Source of the DNA: Bimuria novae-zelandiae CBS 107.79
Lineage: Eukaryota; Ascomycota; Dothideomycetes; Pleosporales; Didymosphaeriaceae
Reading direction: 5' to 3'
Length of the DNA stretch: 64,000 nt
Assembly (NCBI GenBank): GCA_010015655.1
Contig: ML976658.1
Coordinates: forward strand, 139,787 to 203,786
The position numbers and the translations under genes are program-made. Below the pieces are notes generated by a model. It had not been told where the DNA came from. It saw nothing but the letters and a program-made list of their open reading frames with translations, and did not search any database. Within the stretch, counting starts at the first letter, position 1; the number at the start of each line of letters is the position of its first letter. Positions 1-11,267 of the stretch are shown piece after piece.

Positions 1-569
1 AATTACTCTTTTCCGAATTACCCTTTATGTCTTAAAATCATTGCACTTCATACCAAATTTGACTTATTAGTATATTTTTGATCTGTATTGTACCAGTACT
101 GTTCTCCTGTGAAAAGAAATCAAATAACTAATCCATAAGTTATAAAGAATGTCGATTCACGACACTATCGAGTCGCTATCGGATTTAACTGACACAGAAT
201 GCTGGACAGGAGACCATTGAGCAGAGCAGTCTCTCCTGAGGAGTCGTGGTGTTGTGAGAGGCTGGTAGCCGCTAAGCCCAATGCGGGTCTCTTGATTGCA
301 CCATCGGCTTAGTAATATTTGGCTTCCCAACGGGCCGATAAAATTATCACCCACATGTTTAAGCGCCTGCGAAGGTAGAACCAGGAAGCAAGGAAAGTCA
401 GGCATAACTGGAAAGGAGGCCTTGGCTTCTGTCGATTAGTGAACCCCGGCTCTGCAGCACTTTGCTAGTGGTCACGCCACAAACTTGCACCGGTGGACTC
501 AGCTTAACATTGTTCTCACCACGAGTGCACCTTCTCCTTGCTCTTGACTTCCACACGAAAACTGAAACA
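1..569. other. AT-rich edge and upstream region of the SQR gene
   Basis: The first 150 bases are AT-rich and may be the edge of a mutated repeat outside the window. The remainder has genic base composition and is the likely promoter and 5' leader of the sulfide:quinone oxidoreductase gene. Small ORFs on either strand show no recognisable protein signature. A pyrimidine- and CAC-rich stretch at 515-568 just before the chosen start looks like a fungal 5' leader. Confidence 0.4.
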
Positions 570-1925
570 ATGTTGCCCCGGGCCTCCGCCACGTGCCGGA
601 GAGCAGCCTCCGCTGCAGGGCGATCTATCACAAACCCACATTCACTTCGGACTCATGCATCAGTAGCGCCCGTCGCTCCTCCTTATCTTTACAAGGTCGT
701 GGTCGTTGGCGGAGGCACTGCGGGTATGACAGTCAGTCACCAGTTACTGCGGACCGGAAAATTCACTCAGGACGAGATTGCAATTGTCGACCCAGCCGAG
801 TGGCATCACTACCAGCCCGGATGGACCCTGGTCGGCGGAGGCTTGAAGAAGAAAGAAGACCTGCGGCAACCCCTCAGGAAACTCGTTGGTCCGAAGTTGA
901 GGCTGTTCCACGAGCAAGTGGGTTCCTTCTCGCCAGAGGAGAACCAAGTCACACTTAGCAATGGCGACAGGCTAATCTACGAACAACTCGTAGTCGCTCC
1001 TGGTATCAACGTCGACACAAGCACCATCAAAGGACTTCCTGAGGCTCTGGCTGACCCGAAGTCTCCGGTCTCCACCATCTTCAAGTACGAAACTTGTGAC
1101 AAAGCTTGGAGAAACATCCAGGATTTCAAGAAGGGCACCGCCATCTTCGCACACCCTGCCGGGGCTATCAAGTGCGCAGGCGCCCCTCAGAAGATCATGT
1201 GGCTAGCTTCCGACCACTGGCAGCGCGCAGATCTGTACAACTACAAAGACCCTTCATCTTCGCCTATCAATATCTCCTTCGCAACCGGTCTCCCTGTTAT
1301 GTTCGGTGTACCCAAGTACAACGCCACGTTAGAGGAGCTGCGCAAAGAACGCGGCATCGAGGGTCTGTTCCAGCACGATCTCGTCGAGATCAACGGCGAT
1401 ACCGCCGTCTTCGCGACCCCTTCCGGGGAGCGCCACACCAAGAAATTCGACTTCCTCCACGCGGTGCCGAAGATGGGACCGTACACATTCGTCAAGAACA
1501 GCGCTCTCGCGGATGCGGCGGGCTACGTCGACGTCGACCAAGCCACGCTCCAGCACAAGAAGTACCCCAATGTTTGGTCCGCTGGCGATGCGTCTTCGCT
1601 CCCGACGTCCAAAACCGCCGCTGCCGTTACCGCGCAGGCTCCAGTGCTCGTCAGCAATATGCTGCGCAGCATGGAAGGAAAGGAGGTCGAGGCAGACTAC
1701 GATGGGTACACTTCGTGCCCACTGCTGACCGAGTACGGGAAGGTGCTGCTTGCGGAGTTCAAGTATGGCGGCCAGCCGAAGGAGACGTTTGGGAAGATGT
1801 TTGGTGTGGATCAGGCGACGCCGAGGAAGGCGTTTTATTATTTGAAGAAGGACTTCTTCCCTTGGGTGTATCAGAATCATATGGTTAAGGGAAGGTGGGG
1901 CGGACCGAAGGGGTTCATTCGGTGA
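570..1925 (+). CDS. Sulfide:quinone oxidoreductase, mitochondrial
   Basis: This flavoprotein of the inner mitochondrial membrane oxidises sulfide and passes electrons to ubiquinone. The chosen ATG gives 451 residues, single exon; an in-frame start 36 codons upstream is possible, but this one begins a typical mitochondrial presequence (Arg/Ala/Ser-rich, no acids) for about 35 residues. A Rossmann FAD motif VVVVGGGTAG lies near residues 43-56. Two family cysteines are visible: Cys202 in KCAGAPQK and Cys383 in YTSCPLL, matching the redox-active pair of the eukaryotic type. GDASSLP near residue 348 is the second FAD-contact motif. The C-terminal residues LKKDFFPWVYQNHM fit the membrane-associated end. 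Length is normal and no lesion is visible. The MFS gene downstream is unrelated, so no cluster is implied. Confidence 0.95.
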   Translation: MLPRASATCRRAASAAGRSITNPHSLRTHASVAPVAPPYLYKVVVVGGGTAGMTVSHQLLRTGKFTQDEIAIVDPAEWHHYQPGWTLVGGGLKKKEDLRQPLRKLVGPKLRLFHEQVGSFSPEENQVTLSNGDRLIYEQLVVAPGINVDTSTIKGLPEALADPKSPVSTIFKYETCDKAWRNIQDFKKGTAIFAHPAGAIKCAGAPQKIMWLASDHWQRADLYNYKDPSSSPINISFATGLPVMFGVPKYNATLEELRKERGIEGLFQHDLVEINGDTAVFATPSGERHTKKFDFLHAVPKMGPYTFVKNSALADAAGYVDVDQATLQHKKYPNVWSAGDASSLPTSKTAAAVTAQAPVLVSNMLRSMEGKEVEADYDGYTSCPLLTEYGKVLLAEFKYGGQPKETFGKMFGVDQATPRKAFYYLKKDFFPWVYQNHMVKGRWGGPKGFIR

Positions 1926-3127
1926 GCATGTTCTGAATACTGGGGAACGACATGTACGATGGTACCTAGATGTACAATGATAGAGATAGTTGTTAACCTT
2001 TATCTCACTGTTCCGTCGCCTATACGCATTGATTTAGGCTAGAAGCTTAGCCCCACTCTAAGGGATGATATTGCCGATGAAATATCCCAAGGGGATTTAA
2101 AAGCGGAGAGATCTAAAAAAAATTAGGGGTCCTAGATCTTTAGTAGATCGTAGTACGGGCGGGTCAGATGCACTTATCCCCGTCGCACAACGTTCGCCTC
2201 AAGTCTCGCACGAATCATGCGCATATTAACACGGCACATATGCGCTTGGATTGCTAAGTGGCGTATGCAGGTGGGACGTTTCTGTCACACTGTGGCCTTG
2301 TGACAGCACGGTTGCGGGCGTTCGCGTCCGTTTTTACAAAAAAAGAATGTATGCTCGGGAAACAGATTGTGATGCTTCGAGTACTCCATGATGTATCGTC
2401 CGCTGCCGCTAGAACTATGAACATGCGATGCGTACATATATAGGATGTGAATTGATGACGTCTGAGATCGCAAATGCAACCTTCCCGTTCTCGGCTAGTC
2501 AGGGACACTACAAGGCGCTTTCCAACCCCGGGTCTTCTACTCTACGAACCACGAGCAACACCAACTCCCCGGGGAACCCGAGGGGTAATAGTAACGCAGG
2601 CCGTGTGTACAGTCAGTCCGCCTTAAAAACTGACCAGTGAAGTATGCAGAAAGTCATGTCCGGAGTAAGAAGACTTGTGTGTACCCAAGCTACCAGTTCC
2701 TCGGAGCGCCCTTCGCTCTGATGAATTCACATCGAGCTTCTTCACCTAGGCCACACCCTAAGAAAACATCGGGAGTCCAAGGCCACCGAAATAACAATCG
2801 AATCCACAAGTACGAAAATTTCGTATGACCGGAGGCTGAAGCAAGGCTCATTCTATTTACATGTCGTCATGAATATCCGTCGCCACAAAGAGATCGCACC
2901 CGCCTTGCCGTCTTCAGTCTAGCCTTGCACGGCACATCTGCATAAGTGAGGTGGGTTAATTCGATCGCGTAGATCGTAGTGTCTTGTTACATAGATCCCA
3001 GTGCGGAAGGTAGACGACAGCGCGTTCACAGCGCGCCTCTCGGAGTAGGGTATATTACCATGTCGCGCGCCGTAAAGTAACCCTGCATTTGCCCGGCAAT
3101 TTGGACTGTCACTGCTCAACTTTCGAC
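1926..3127. other. Intergenic region, no gene seen
   Basis: About 1.2 kb between the SQR gene and the transporter pseudogene. Base composition is normal and small ORFs on both strands look like chance. I see no tRNA, no terminal repeats and no conserved coding signature. An in-frame ATG at 3089 lies 39 bases before the chosen transporter start. Confidence 0.5.
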
Positions 3128-4957
3128 ATGGTGGCCACAAACGCTCTCGACGAACATACGACGGGCCTGGACGCGGACCAGAAACCTCCAATCGAGAAGA
3201 CGCAGTCGAACGTCGCGATTCCCATCTACAATGACGTGGAGCGCGTGTCGTCGACGGATCTTTCCTTTGGCGCCATTCTCAGAGGCAAAGCTGCGAATCC
3301 GCTCACCCCGTTTGAGAAGAAGGCTGCGCTTGCCAATGTTGAGTTGGACAAGTTTGGCATGGGGAGATACCAGATATGCATCTGGTTCTTATGCGGTTTT
3401 GGATACTTTCTTGATCTTGCATGGAGTCAAGGTGTCGGATTGATCGCATCTGCAGTGTATCAAGAGATGAATGTGCCGGATTCGAGAACGAGAGATATCT
3501 GGGCTTTAGCTAATGCGGGGCTTGCTGTTGGAGCACTGACCTTTGGCTTGCTCGTCGATGTTATAGGGAGAAAGTGGGCTTTCAACTTGACCTGCATGAT
3601 TACATCTGTCTTCGGACTGCTTCTTGTAAGTCTCGGAAACCGTTGTTGCGTTTAGACAGTCTGCTAAGTTTCCCCAGGCTGCACCGAAGTACAATTACGA
3701 AGCGATCTGCGGAATCTACTTTCTTGCGTCCCTCGGTCTCGGCGGTAACATTCCCATTGACGCTACAATTGCCTTGGAATTCCTCCCGCAAAGCCGCAGA
3801 AACCTTGTGACTCTTCTGTCTCTGTGGCAGCCTATCGGTGTGGTAGCTGCTTCGGGAATCGCGTACGGAACCGCCGCCAAATACCGATGTGACGTCGATC
3901 TTCCTTCCTGCACCGTCTCGAGCAATATGGGTTGGCGCTACGAAGTCATCGTCCTGGGCTGCGTGACTTTACTCATCTTCTTCCTCCGCTTCTTCGTCTT
4001 CACGTTCCACGAATCGCCAAAGTTTCTGCTCAGCAGAGGAAGGGAGGCCGAAGTGATCGAAGTGTTGCACGAGATTGCGAAGTTCAATCGAGCACCACCG
4101 CCAGCTTTGACTATGGAGATGTTCGCGTTGATCGACGAGGTCGACTCAAACAGCCCCATGGCACCTACTGATGCACCTCAGTCACGCGCAGACTGCTAAA
4201 AATGTGGGGAGAGGCTTCCTCCGAGAGATCAAGCGCTTGAAAGGGGTTTTCGGCAATAGACTTCAGTTGTTCACCTTCATTCTGCTTGCCATAGCTTACA
4301 TGGTATTACACCAACTCTATTCATCATGAATTGTATGCTGACCAGGCAATATAGGGCGATTACTGGTCATTCAACCTTGTCGGGTCCTTCCTTCCGATCA
4401 TTTTACTACGAAATAACGTATCTGACGGCCGTGACTCCGTGTCGGACACGTATGAGCAATACATTATCATCTACGCACCTGGTATCATCGGTGCGGTAAT
4501 GGGTCTCGTATCGGTTCAGATGCCGCTTGTGGGCCGCAAGTGGTCACTTGTGTTCTCCGCCATCTGCCAGGGTCTAGCGATGGCTATGTAAACGCAAGTC
4601 AAGAATACTGCTGGCTACGTGGGTCTCAATGCTCTGGAATACGTCATGCAGACTGTAAGTACCTTGAACTTCTCTGCACGGCAGGGCTAGAGAAAACTTG
4701 CTGACTCTGCACAGTACTTCAACGCCGTCCTATACGCATCCGCTCCCGAATTGTTCGACACAAGCTACCGCGGATCTGTTAGTGGCATGCTGTCCTGCCT
4801 CGGTCGTATATCGGGGATTGTCGCGCCGTTCGCGGGTGCGAGCTACCTTGCTGCAGAGAGCTCGGGCATTCTTTGGCTAGGTGCGGGTGGTATTTGGCTT
4901 GCTGCGTTTGTAATGGTGTTCCTACCTGTGGAGATGAGAAACAGGCAGATGTTCTAG
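3128..4957 (+). pseudogene. MFS transporter (SV2/sugar-porter-like), probably inactive
   Basis: A 12-helix major facilitator protein for a small organic solute; the substrate cannot be told. Four exons with GT-AG introns at 3626-3677, 4303-4354 and 4655-4714. The N-terminal half carries the signature GLLVDVIGRKW between helices 2 and 3 (MFS motif A region), and GLGGNIPIDATIALEFLPQSRR, typical of SV2-like fungal transporters, follows intron 1. The C-terminal half ends in FLPVEMRNRQMF. Two lesions are visible. The frame shifts between about 4158 and 4200: upstream coding is in frame 3 and the continuation NVGRGFLREIKRL is in frame 1, with no room for an intron. An in-frame TAA lies at 4589-4591 in exon 3, after QGLAMAM. 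Introns otherwise keep phase, so decay is recent or these are sequence errors. RIP is not evident around it. Confidence 0.8.
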
Positions 4958-5535
4958 ATGCTCAACGCAAGTTAGCAACTCATGAAATCAAGTCAAATGC
5001 CGGCAAAACGCAGAAGGGCTCTACTTACGGGTTTCATGGAGGTCTGGGTGTGACTTTCAAGTTTGGTTTCTCAATGTTTCGATCCGTGGTTCTGCCTAGG
5101 CAGAAGTTCAGTGTTGAGCATCGAGCGACTCATGAAACAAATTCAAATGTGGGGCAATGAAACCCGCGTTATCCGTTTCGAAATCATCTGTACGAGGACT
5201 CGATTTTTTTTTTTTTTACAAAGCACTGCAACAAAACAGATATTAAGAAAAGTGCACACTGCAGATCGCAATGAGTTGGATATGGAAGGCTAGGGGCCGA
5301 GCACATACCGTTCTCACTTTAATAGACCGTTCGCAACCAGTTCGTCTTAAAGTGTTCAAACACTACGTGAGGCTGAAAAAAACGAAACACTAAGCGTGGT
5401 GGGTTAACGTATTCAACGACGAACATGTCACGCAGTGTGAAATTTCGACCTAGTACCACATTGTTCTATTAACAGAGTTCACATCCTTCTCTTAGATGTG
5501 TTTCATATGCTTGGCATTCGGCCATGACCGCTCTT
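4958..5535. other. Intergenic region with an imperfect short direct duplication
   Basis: No gene is recognised. The phrase around 4974-5010 (gcaactcatgaaatcaag, then tcaaatgccggcaaaacg) recurs in altered form at 5126-5160 (gcgactcatgaaacaaattc, then aaatgtggggcaatga), a small direct duplication about 150 bp apart. A poly-T run at 5205-5217 is present. The region separates the transporter from the convergent 2EXR pseudogene. Confidence 0.4.
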
Positions 5536-6759
5536 TTACCGAAACAAAGGCGCAAAGAAGTTGACGTTGAGGTCAAAAGTCATGGTATTCCCCGCGACGC
5601 CCACGTTCTCCTCCGCAACATACCAATTGTAATCTTGTAGTTCCTTCTCAGCTTCGCCGAACATCTCGGCAACGCCATAGTCTCCGTAGTAGAAAGGCTG
5701 ACCTTTGAGGAGTTTCTTTTCGTGCTGCTAAAACATCAAGGAAACGCTCCAGACAGGTACTGCATCCGCTTCTCGGATCGCGCGCCAATGTGCTTTTCGA
5801 CGAGTCTTGAACGGCACTTCGCCCTTCTCAACGAAGTCGAAGATAGTTACCCTGCTGTAGGTGCCTGGAATGAAGAGCTCGACGCTACGCTCCCACGAGC
5901 TCTTGCAGTAGTCGCACGCAACCACCTCACAAGTTTTGCCTAGAACAACATTTAGACCTTTGCAAGATGATCCGAATGCATTATTGGTCTCTTCCCTAGC
6001 GTTCTTTGGTATGAGAAACTACCCAAAGAATGCTCTACTCAGCTCTTCCTCGCTTAAATCCGGTATCAGTCCTTGACTGATCCAGTAATCTGAGGTTCCG
6101 TCCTCATACAGGCCCAACGGCCTGGAACAATCCTCAGCCTGATATTACCGCCAATAGCGCCACTCATCATAAGCCTCTGCATCCATTATCATCCCAGATT
6201 TTGGATCAATGAATTTAACATCCATTTCTGGGCGTACAACGCGAGAATATTGAAGTTTATCCGCCAACTGGAGACTACAGCAGGTACTCGCGATCTGAAT
6301 TTCTTTTAAATTCGCAAATGAGGGAGTCCGGTCTTCATCGAGAGTGAGCCAATGGCTTCCATCGTTTCTCTTGATACGTAGCCGTCGGAGAAAAGGTTCG
6401 TAATCTTTGAAATACTCCAAGAAGAGAAGACCAATTGAAAGCGTATCGAGATCCCAGTTAATCCACGTATAGCGATTTTGGGAGTTGAGCCCTGCACTTG
6501 GGAGGCAAGTGCGCGTGTAAAGACTCCGACGGACGATATGGTTGCGTGCCTCCTGGCAGGTATGCATGATAGCTGGTGCGGGGGTGGATATCGTGAAGAA
6601 GCACAAGGCGCCAAGATCGAATGAGTGAGGAAGGAGGCCTCTGGCTCTCGGTTTGTAGTTGCATTTTCGATGGACGAGATGAACATGAACAACGCGAGGG
6701 ACGACCGCCAGTTCCCAAACTATAGTGCGCAGCTCGTATGGAAGTGCCGAAAAAGACAT
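5536..6759 (-). pseudogene. 2EXR-domain (F-box-like) protein with three in-frame stops
   Basis: The first 204 codons start MSFSALPYELRTIVWELAV and PRVVHVHLV, the 2EXR signature seen in a large fungal family of unknown, F-box-like proteins. A TAA at 6145-6147 ends that ORF, but the same frame stays open for another 200 codons with two further stops only, TAG at 6019-6021 and TAG at 5728-5730, to a final TAA at 5536. The downstream protein is coding-like (for example ELFIPGTYSRVTIFDFVEKG and the tail DLNVNFFAPLFR). All three interior stops could come from CAA or CAG by one C-to-T change, consistent with mild RIP. Either the gene was once about 407 residues and is dead, or a 204-residue form survives. 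Confidence 0.7.
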
Positions 6760-7333
6760 GGCGAATGTTGAAGGCCGGTTGGCTCAAGCTCCACGGTCCG
6801 ATCTGGGGCAATGAAGTCGCTGATTGATTAAGGCGAAAATGACAGTGAGTCGCTAGCGAGCCATCGAGACACCTTCCCAGGACAGCTAGTCTGACGGTCT
6901 TCTCCATGATGGCAGGTCGTTTATCTTGACGTTGCGCGCGCGCGTCTGCAGTGTTTGTCAGCCGTAGAGGGTATGGAGAGTGCTTTCGATTGAGCAGGAA
7001 TATTCATAGCGACTTTTTTTTTGCTCGCTACGAGCATTGCTGAACCAAATTAGTAACGCAAATCGTTGCGTCGGGGTTACTAGCGTGGGCGCGTTGTTGT
7101 TGAGGCGGAAATACTCCGCTGGGTGGGGCGCGTACCGGAGGAAGCATTCGCCACGACGACGCCAATACTCCTGTGTGGGTCAGGTACGAATGGCTCCGAT
7201 GCAATAAAACTGATTTCAACTTGTGAGACGAGTGCGGTCATATCATACAAGTGATTTATAAGACCCTGGGTGAAATGATAACATTAGTGGACAAGTGATT
7301 GAATTGTAGAAAGAACTAGGCTTCGATACCGAG
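6760..7333. other. Intergenic region between two minus-strand genes
   Basis: It contains the upstream region of the 2EXR pseudogene and the 3' region of the acyltransferase. Small ORFs here look like chance. No repeats or RNA gene recognised. Confidence 0.4.
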
Positions 7334-8669
7334 TTACGCAGGGCAGTTCTGAAAAGCGAAAGCTGCCTTCGGTGCGGACCACAACAGCCAAGCAACAACC
7401 CATAAATACCCCACCGCTGTCTCGAAAGCCGAAAGAATCGACGTATTGACCCATGACAGCGAGCTCTTCCGATATTGTTTCCAGTTGTACTGGACCAGGC
7501 CCTCCAACACGAACGACAATGGCTGGATGCACCAAAACACCATTGTTCCTCTGCCCCAAGCACATCTTCCTCCATATAGCGTAGTAACCATCGCATGCAT
7601 TATAGCTGACAGAACAAAGACGAGGCAGTTGTTGAGAATCCTCGAAAAAGGAGTGCCTTGCGGAATGCGAAGCATCCTTGTGAACGTCGATGCATGGAAG
7701 TTGAAGGACTTGTAGACGAGACGATGCCAAAAGTTTGCCCAAAAGCGCCTCATCGTGTATGACTCGGTCAAGGGTCCGAAAAGTGGCGGCCACTCCCATG
7801 ATTGGTCAATGCCAGTGGCGATGAAGAAGATGGCGAGAGCATCGTGGTAGGCGGACAAGCAAAGTATGTCAGGTATGAACTTGTTCGCAGCAAGTAAGGC
7901 CCGGATCTGGAGCTCTCGAACAGTAACGGGCGAGGTCGACGGTTCATCAGAGAACATTTGCTGGAAGAGGCGTCGCAATAGTACCTCTTTCTCTGGACTC
8001 ATGTCTGAGGGTTTGAAATAGCCGACTGTTGCTGACACCCTGTGCTCAAAGTAAAGAGACAATAAGACAGAGTTCAGTAGTAGGTAACCCAGGCGAATGA
8101 ATATCGCTGACCATTTGCCCCTAGTTGCGAGGCTAAAACGAGAGGCAGGTGCTTCGAGTGGCTTGTCTTTGAAAGTGTCGGTCGACGGTTTTGCGAACAC
8201 GATAGTGCTTCTCTGTTCAGGCCAAAGATACGGGTTTTCCCAGGCCATTCCGATTCCTCTTGCATTGTATGCTCGCTTCCACCCCCTTCTCCATGATGTA
8301 TCCCGATCTTCGGCCTCGTTTTTGGTGATCTATGCTCCGTTAGCCATTTAGTCTTACGAAATTCCCAGCCTGGTATCAAGAGAGTAAACCTACACCAGCC
8401 CTACCTCCAGGCATGAAACACAGAGCCACGATATACGAGGAGAGTATTATAACAAAGCGAGAATATGTGTCGTTAAAGAAGTCATCCGGCGAAAGTTTTG
8501 GGGAGGTTTGCAGCGCCCCGTATGCTGGTGCTACAAGTAGAAGGAACCCAGTCCATCTGTTAAGCTCTGGTAAACACCCCACAGCGAGACATGTGAAACA
8601 AAATGAGAACGCCCAAGCGATAGGTTGCGCTGCTGAAGTCAAAGTCCACTCGGTATCGTGACCCGCCAT
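7334..8669 (-). CDS. Wax-synthase-like membrane-bound O-acyltransferase
   Basis: Two exons, 8669-8394 and 8329-7334, joined over a 64-bp GT-AG intron in phase 0, give 423 residues. The protein is a multi-pass membrane enzyme of the MBOAT/wax-synthase family, which transfers acyl groups to hydroxyls; fungal relatives include acetyltransferases of secondary metabolism. The splice joins PGGRAG to ITKNEAEDRDTSW and restores the family phrase KRAYNARGIGMAWE. The domain core follows: WPPLFGPLTESYTMRRFWANFWHR and, 50 residues on, the catalytic His in FVLSAIMHAMV. At least seven hydrophobic segments are visible. Neighbours are secreted-protein genes, not a synthase, so a role in a metabolite cluster is not supported here. 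Substrate unknown. No lesion is seen. Confidence 0.85.
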
Positions 8670-9673
8670 GACGAAGGATTGTCAAGAAATAGAAAACTTG
8701 GTTTAAAGAACGTTGAGAAAGTAAACGAATCGATCGCAAAAGAGTGTTTGAGAACCGGAAATCTATCAAAAACGAGTGACAAGAGAATTGTAGAGGAACG
8801 TAGATGTCCACAGCCGGCCAGCGTCTGCTCGAGGATATAATCTCGTCCCCAACGGACTTCTGATACATCGCATAATTGTTCTGCTCGGACGCCAACTCTA
8901 TGGCGTCCCTCTGCAACGATCCGTGGTCGACGTCAAGAGTCCTGCGCGCTAGCGTCGTGCCCAGGTTCGTCCACCAGCATCCAGGAAATCTCCGACCATA
9001 TCCAGCTACGAAGAGGCGCCCAAGGTCGGAGTTGCGTTGGAAACAACGACAGGCAGCCTAGAGTCGGAGACGAGGACATTGTGCATATGCGATTAGCGGT
9101 CGGCAGAAACCAGATGCGGCTCGCAGGGCGCAGGGCCGCTTTTGGGGGCCTAAATCCACTAGCCTCCGGACTCCGATTCTTAGCGCTCCTATTCAATGCC
9201 CTCGGGCGGTGATTCGGGCGAAAACAGCCTCATATGCTTATCTCAGTCGGGTTAGCATAAGGCTTGGTCTTTCTCGGTTCGATTTGCTACGACATTTCGA
9301 GAGACAGCCCTATATGGTAGCGGCAGTTAAGCGAAGGCTTTCGTGCGACTCCTAGATGGAGTCCTCGTCGCCAATGTTTGAACACATCGGAGAGCCCATT
9401 CGGGCTCCTAACAATTTCCCTCTTTTGGGGTAGCGGTTATTGCGTCGCGTAGACCAAGACCGGACAATGCCTTGTAGAATGTGAGCTGAACAGTATAAAG
9501 TATCATGAGTTTGTTGTCGAAAGCTCAGCATCACACTCACTACCAATCCAACTTCCAATCTACTCTTCACTTCACAGTCGCTCTTTCTGCCCGGTTGCAG
9601 TTAGCTTTCAATCAACGCTCCAAACTTCTCCTCTACCAAACAACAACTAACCTAACCAACCAACTCATTCAAA
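8670..9673. other. Intergenic region and promoter of the small secreted protein gene
   Basis: No gene is recognised. Near the right end, cagtataaagtatc at about 9490-9504 is a plausible TATA box, followed by a C/A-rich, G-poor leader (9540-9670) typical of highly expressed fungal genes, running to the ATG at 9674. Confidence 0.45.
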
Positions 9674-9895
9674 ATGCAGTTCTTCGCCATCATCGCCCTT
9701 GCTTTCGCCGCCACCGGCGTCACTGCCTGCAGCGACAACAACATCTTCTGCGCTCCCGGCATGGGCGCTTGCCAGGACCCCGCCGCCAACTGCGCTAAGC
9801 GCTCCGTCGACACCACCTTCGGTGGCTTCGCCAACGTCGCTCGCTCTGCCCTCCACTTGGAGAAGCCCGCTGAGGCCAAGATTGACGCCGAGTAA
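9674..9895 (+). CDS. Small secreted cysteine-containing protein, 73 residues
   Basis: The ATG opens a clear signal peptide (MQFFAIIALAFAATGVTA, cleavage before or near Cys19). The mature part has four cysteines, at 19, 26, 33 and 40, in an even seven-residue spacing, then a Lys-Arg pair at 42-43 that could be a Kex2 site, leaving a short tail SVDTTFGGFANVARSALHLE. Codon use is strongly C-ending, unlike the flanks, which supports real coding and high expression. A TATA box and a C/A-rich leader precede it. It could be a secreted effector-like peptide, a processed peptide or a cell-wall protein; I do not recognise the family and assign no function. Confidence 0.75.
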   Translation: MQFFAIIALAFAATGVTACSDNNIFCAPGMGACQDPAANCAKRSVDTTFGGFANVARSALHLEKPAEAKIDAE

Positions 9896-10736
9896 ACGAG
9901 CATCTCAACGGTATGGAGCACCTGCCAACCATCCCCGTGCTACTACTGATCGCCCAGCAGACCGTTCGAGATGACTGGCATGCATAGCATTTGGGGGGAG
10001 TTTCATCGTTGATAGAAGCGGTTTGAGGGTTTAGAGCTTTGATTGAACTTTTCATATTCTCACAGTCATTACCGATGTACGATCTTCAATATAATTGGAT
10101 TGAGTAGAACCGTTTTCCCATCTCTGCCGACGGTGACTCCACATCGATTGAAACCAGGGGCTACCGGTACCCACAAAGAAAACACCTGCAATGGGCTATT
10201 GCTGCGGGGTTCAAATTTCCAATAACATCTGGGCATCCATGGATCGATGATGATTTTCGAGAGCTTTTGATCAAAACTTGGGTACTGTACTATAGCCACG
10301 TGACTGACGTCAGAGGTGGTGTGCGTGGAAGGCACCACCTAAGTGCACGGACTACTAACTCAACAGACTCCACACACTCTTTTCTGCAGATATCAATACA
10401 GATTGTTGTCCTCATATGTCTGCCTGCCCACATGTACCGTACTGTTGCCTTGCGTGTTCTTCAGTTGGAAACCACTTTAGAACCAGGCGTTATTTGGTAG
10501 CGAAAAATTGCAACCACAACACAGCTATTGCCAATATATTTATATTCCCAACAATGACAGTATTTCCCCGGGAACACACGACAATCGAGACTTTCAGGAA
10601 GACCACCGTATTGCCTTTCCTGATTGTGCACCTGCCGCTTGACCCTTCTGTTCAAAGAAAACAGTAAGTTGAACCTGAAGTTCAGGACGGATAGTTTCTC
10701 ACGCTTATCAGGCACTCAAAAAGATTACCGAGCAAC
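9896..10736. other. Intergenic region, no gene seen
   Basis: About 840 bases between two secreted-protein genes. It must hold the 3' end of the first and the promoter of the second. No RNA gene, repeat or coding signature recognised. Confidence 0.4.
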
Positions 10737-11267
10737 ATGCATCTCCTGACGTTCACTCTGATAATCAACGTGGGCATCCTCTCCGCTTGCTTCCCCACCC
10801 TCGCATTATCCCAGCTCACCTCATCCAAATGCGATGACGCCGCTCTCGCGGCCTTCATCCCGCCCAACTCCACCCAGCCTGCCGCCCACTTCAAATCCTA
10901 CCTCCAAGCTCCCGCCTGCGCGCCCCAGCCTCATATCATAGGTCTCGACGCAAAGAACCGCTTTGAGGAGGACTACGAGCACTTCGCCGAGTACTTCAAC
11001 AAGAGTAGTCCCGATCATGTTCCCGAGGCATGCGATAGCAGATTTAAGAAGGTTGAGAAGGATGGAAAGCTGCCGCGAAAGTGGGACGACTATGTTGGTG
11101 AGGAGAAGAAGAAGTGCAGGGTTAGCACTAGCACCAAGGGGCCCGAGGATGGTGGGAAAGGGCAAAGGAAATACAAGAGTGTCGGTATCAGGACTTTGGA
11201 AGGGGACATGAAGACTGCTGCGATAGCAATTGTAGCCGCACATGCTTGGGGTCAGGCGATGTTCTAG
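10737..11267 (+). CDS. Predicted secreted protein, 176 residues, unknown function
   Basis: Begins with a hydrophobic signal sequence (MHLLTFTLIINVGILSAC, then FPTLALSQL). The mature part has cysteines near residues 32, 61, 99 and 126, one N-glycosylation sequon in the NSTQ segment and another at NKSS, and a charged middle (RFEEDYEHFAEYFNKSS, KKVEKDGKLPRKWDDY). The tail ends AIAIVAAHAWGQAMF and is hydrophobic, possibly a GPI-type or membrane-associated end. C-ending codons near the start support coding. The middle part from about residue 85 is less convincing, and an intron with a different C-terminus cannot be ruled out. No family recognised. Confidence 0.6.
   Translation: MHLLTFTLIINVGILSACFPTLALSQLTSSKCDDAALAAFIPPNSTQPAAHFKSYLQAPACAPQPHIIGLDAKNRFEEDYEHFAEYFNKSSPDHVPEACDSRFKKVEKDGKLPRKWDDYVGEEKKKCRVSTSTKGPEDGGKGQRKYKSVGIRTLEGDMKTAAIAIVAAHAWGQAMF

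Noticed and set aside
1106..1888. 260-codon plus-strand open frame
   Set aside because: It is a shifted frame over the SQR coding region.
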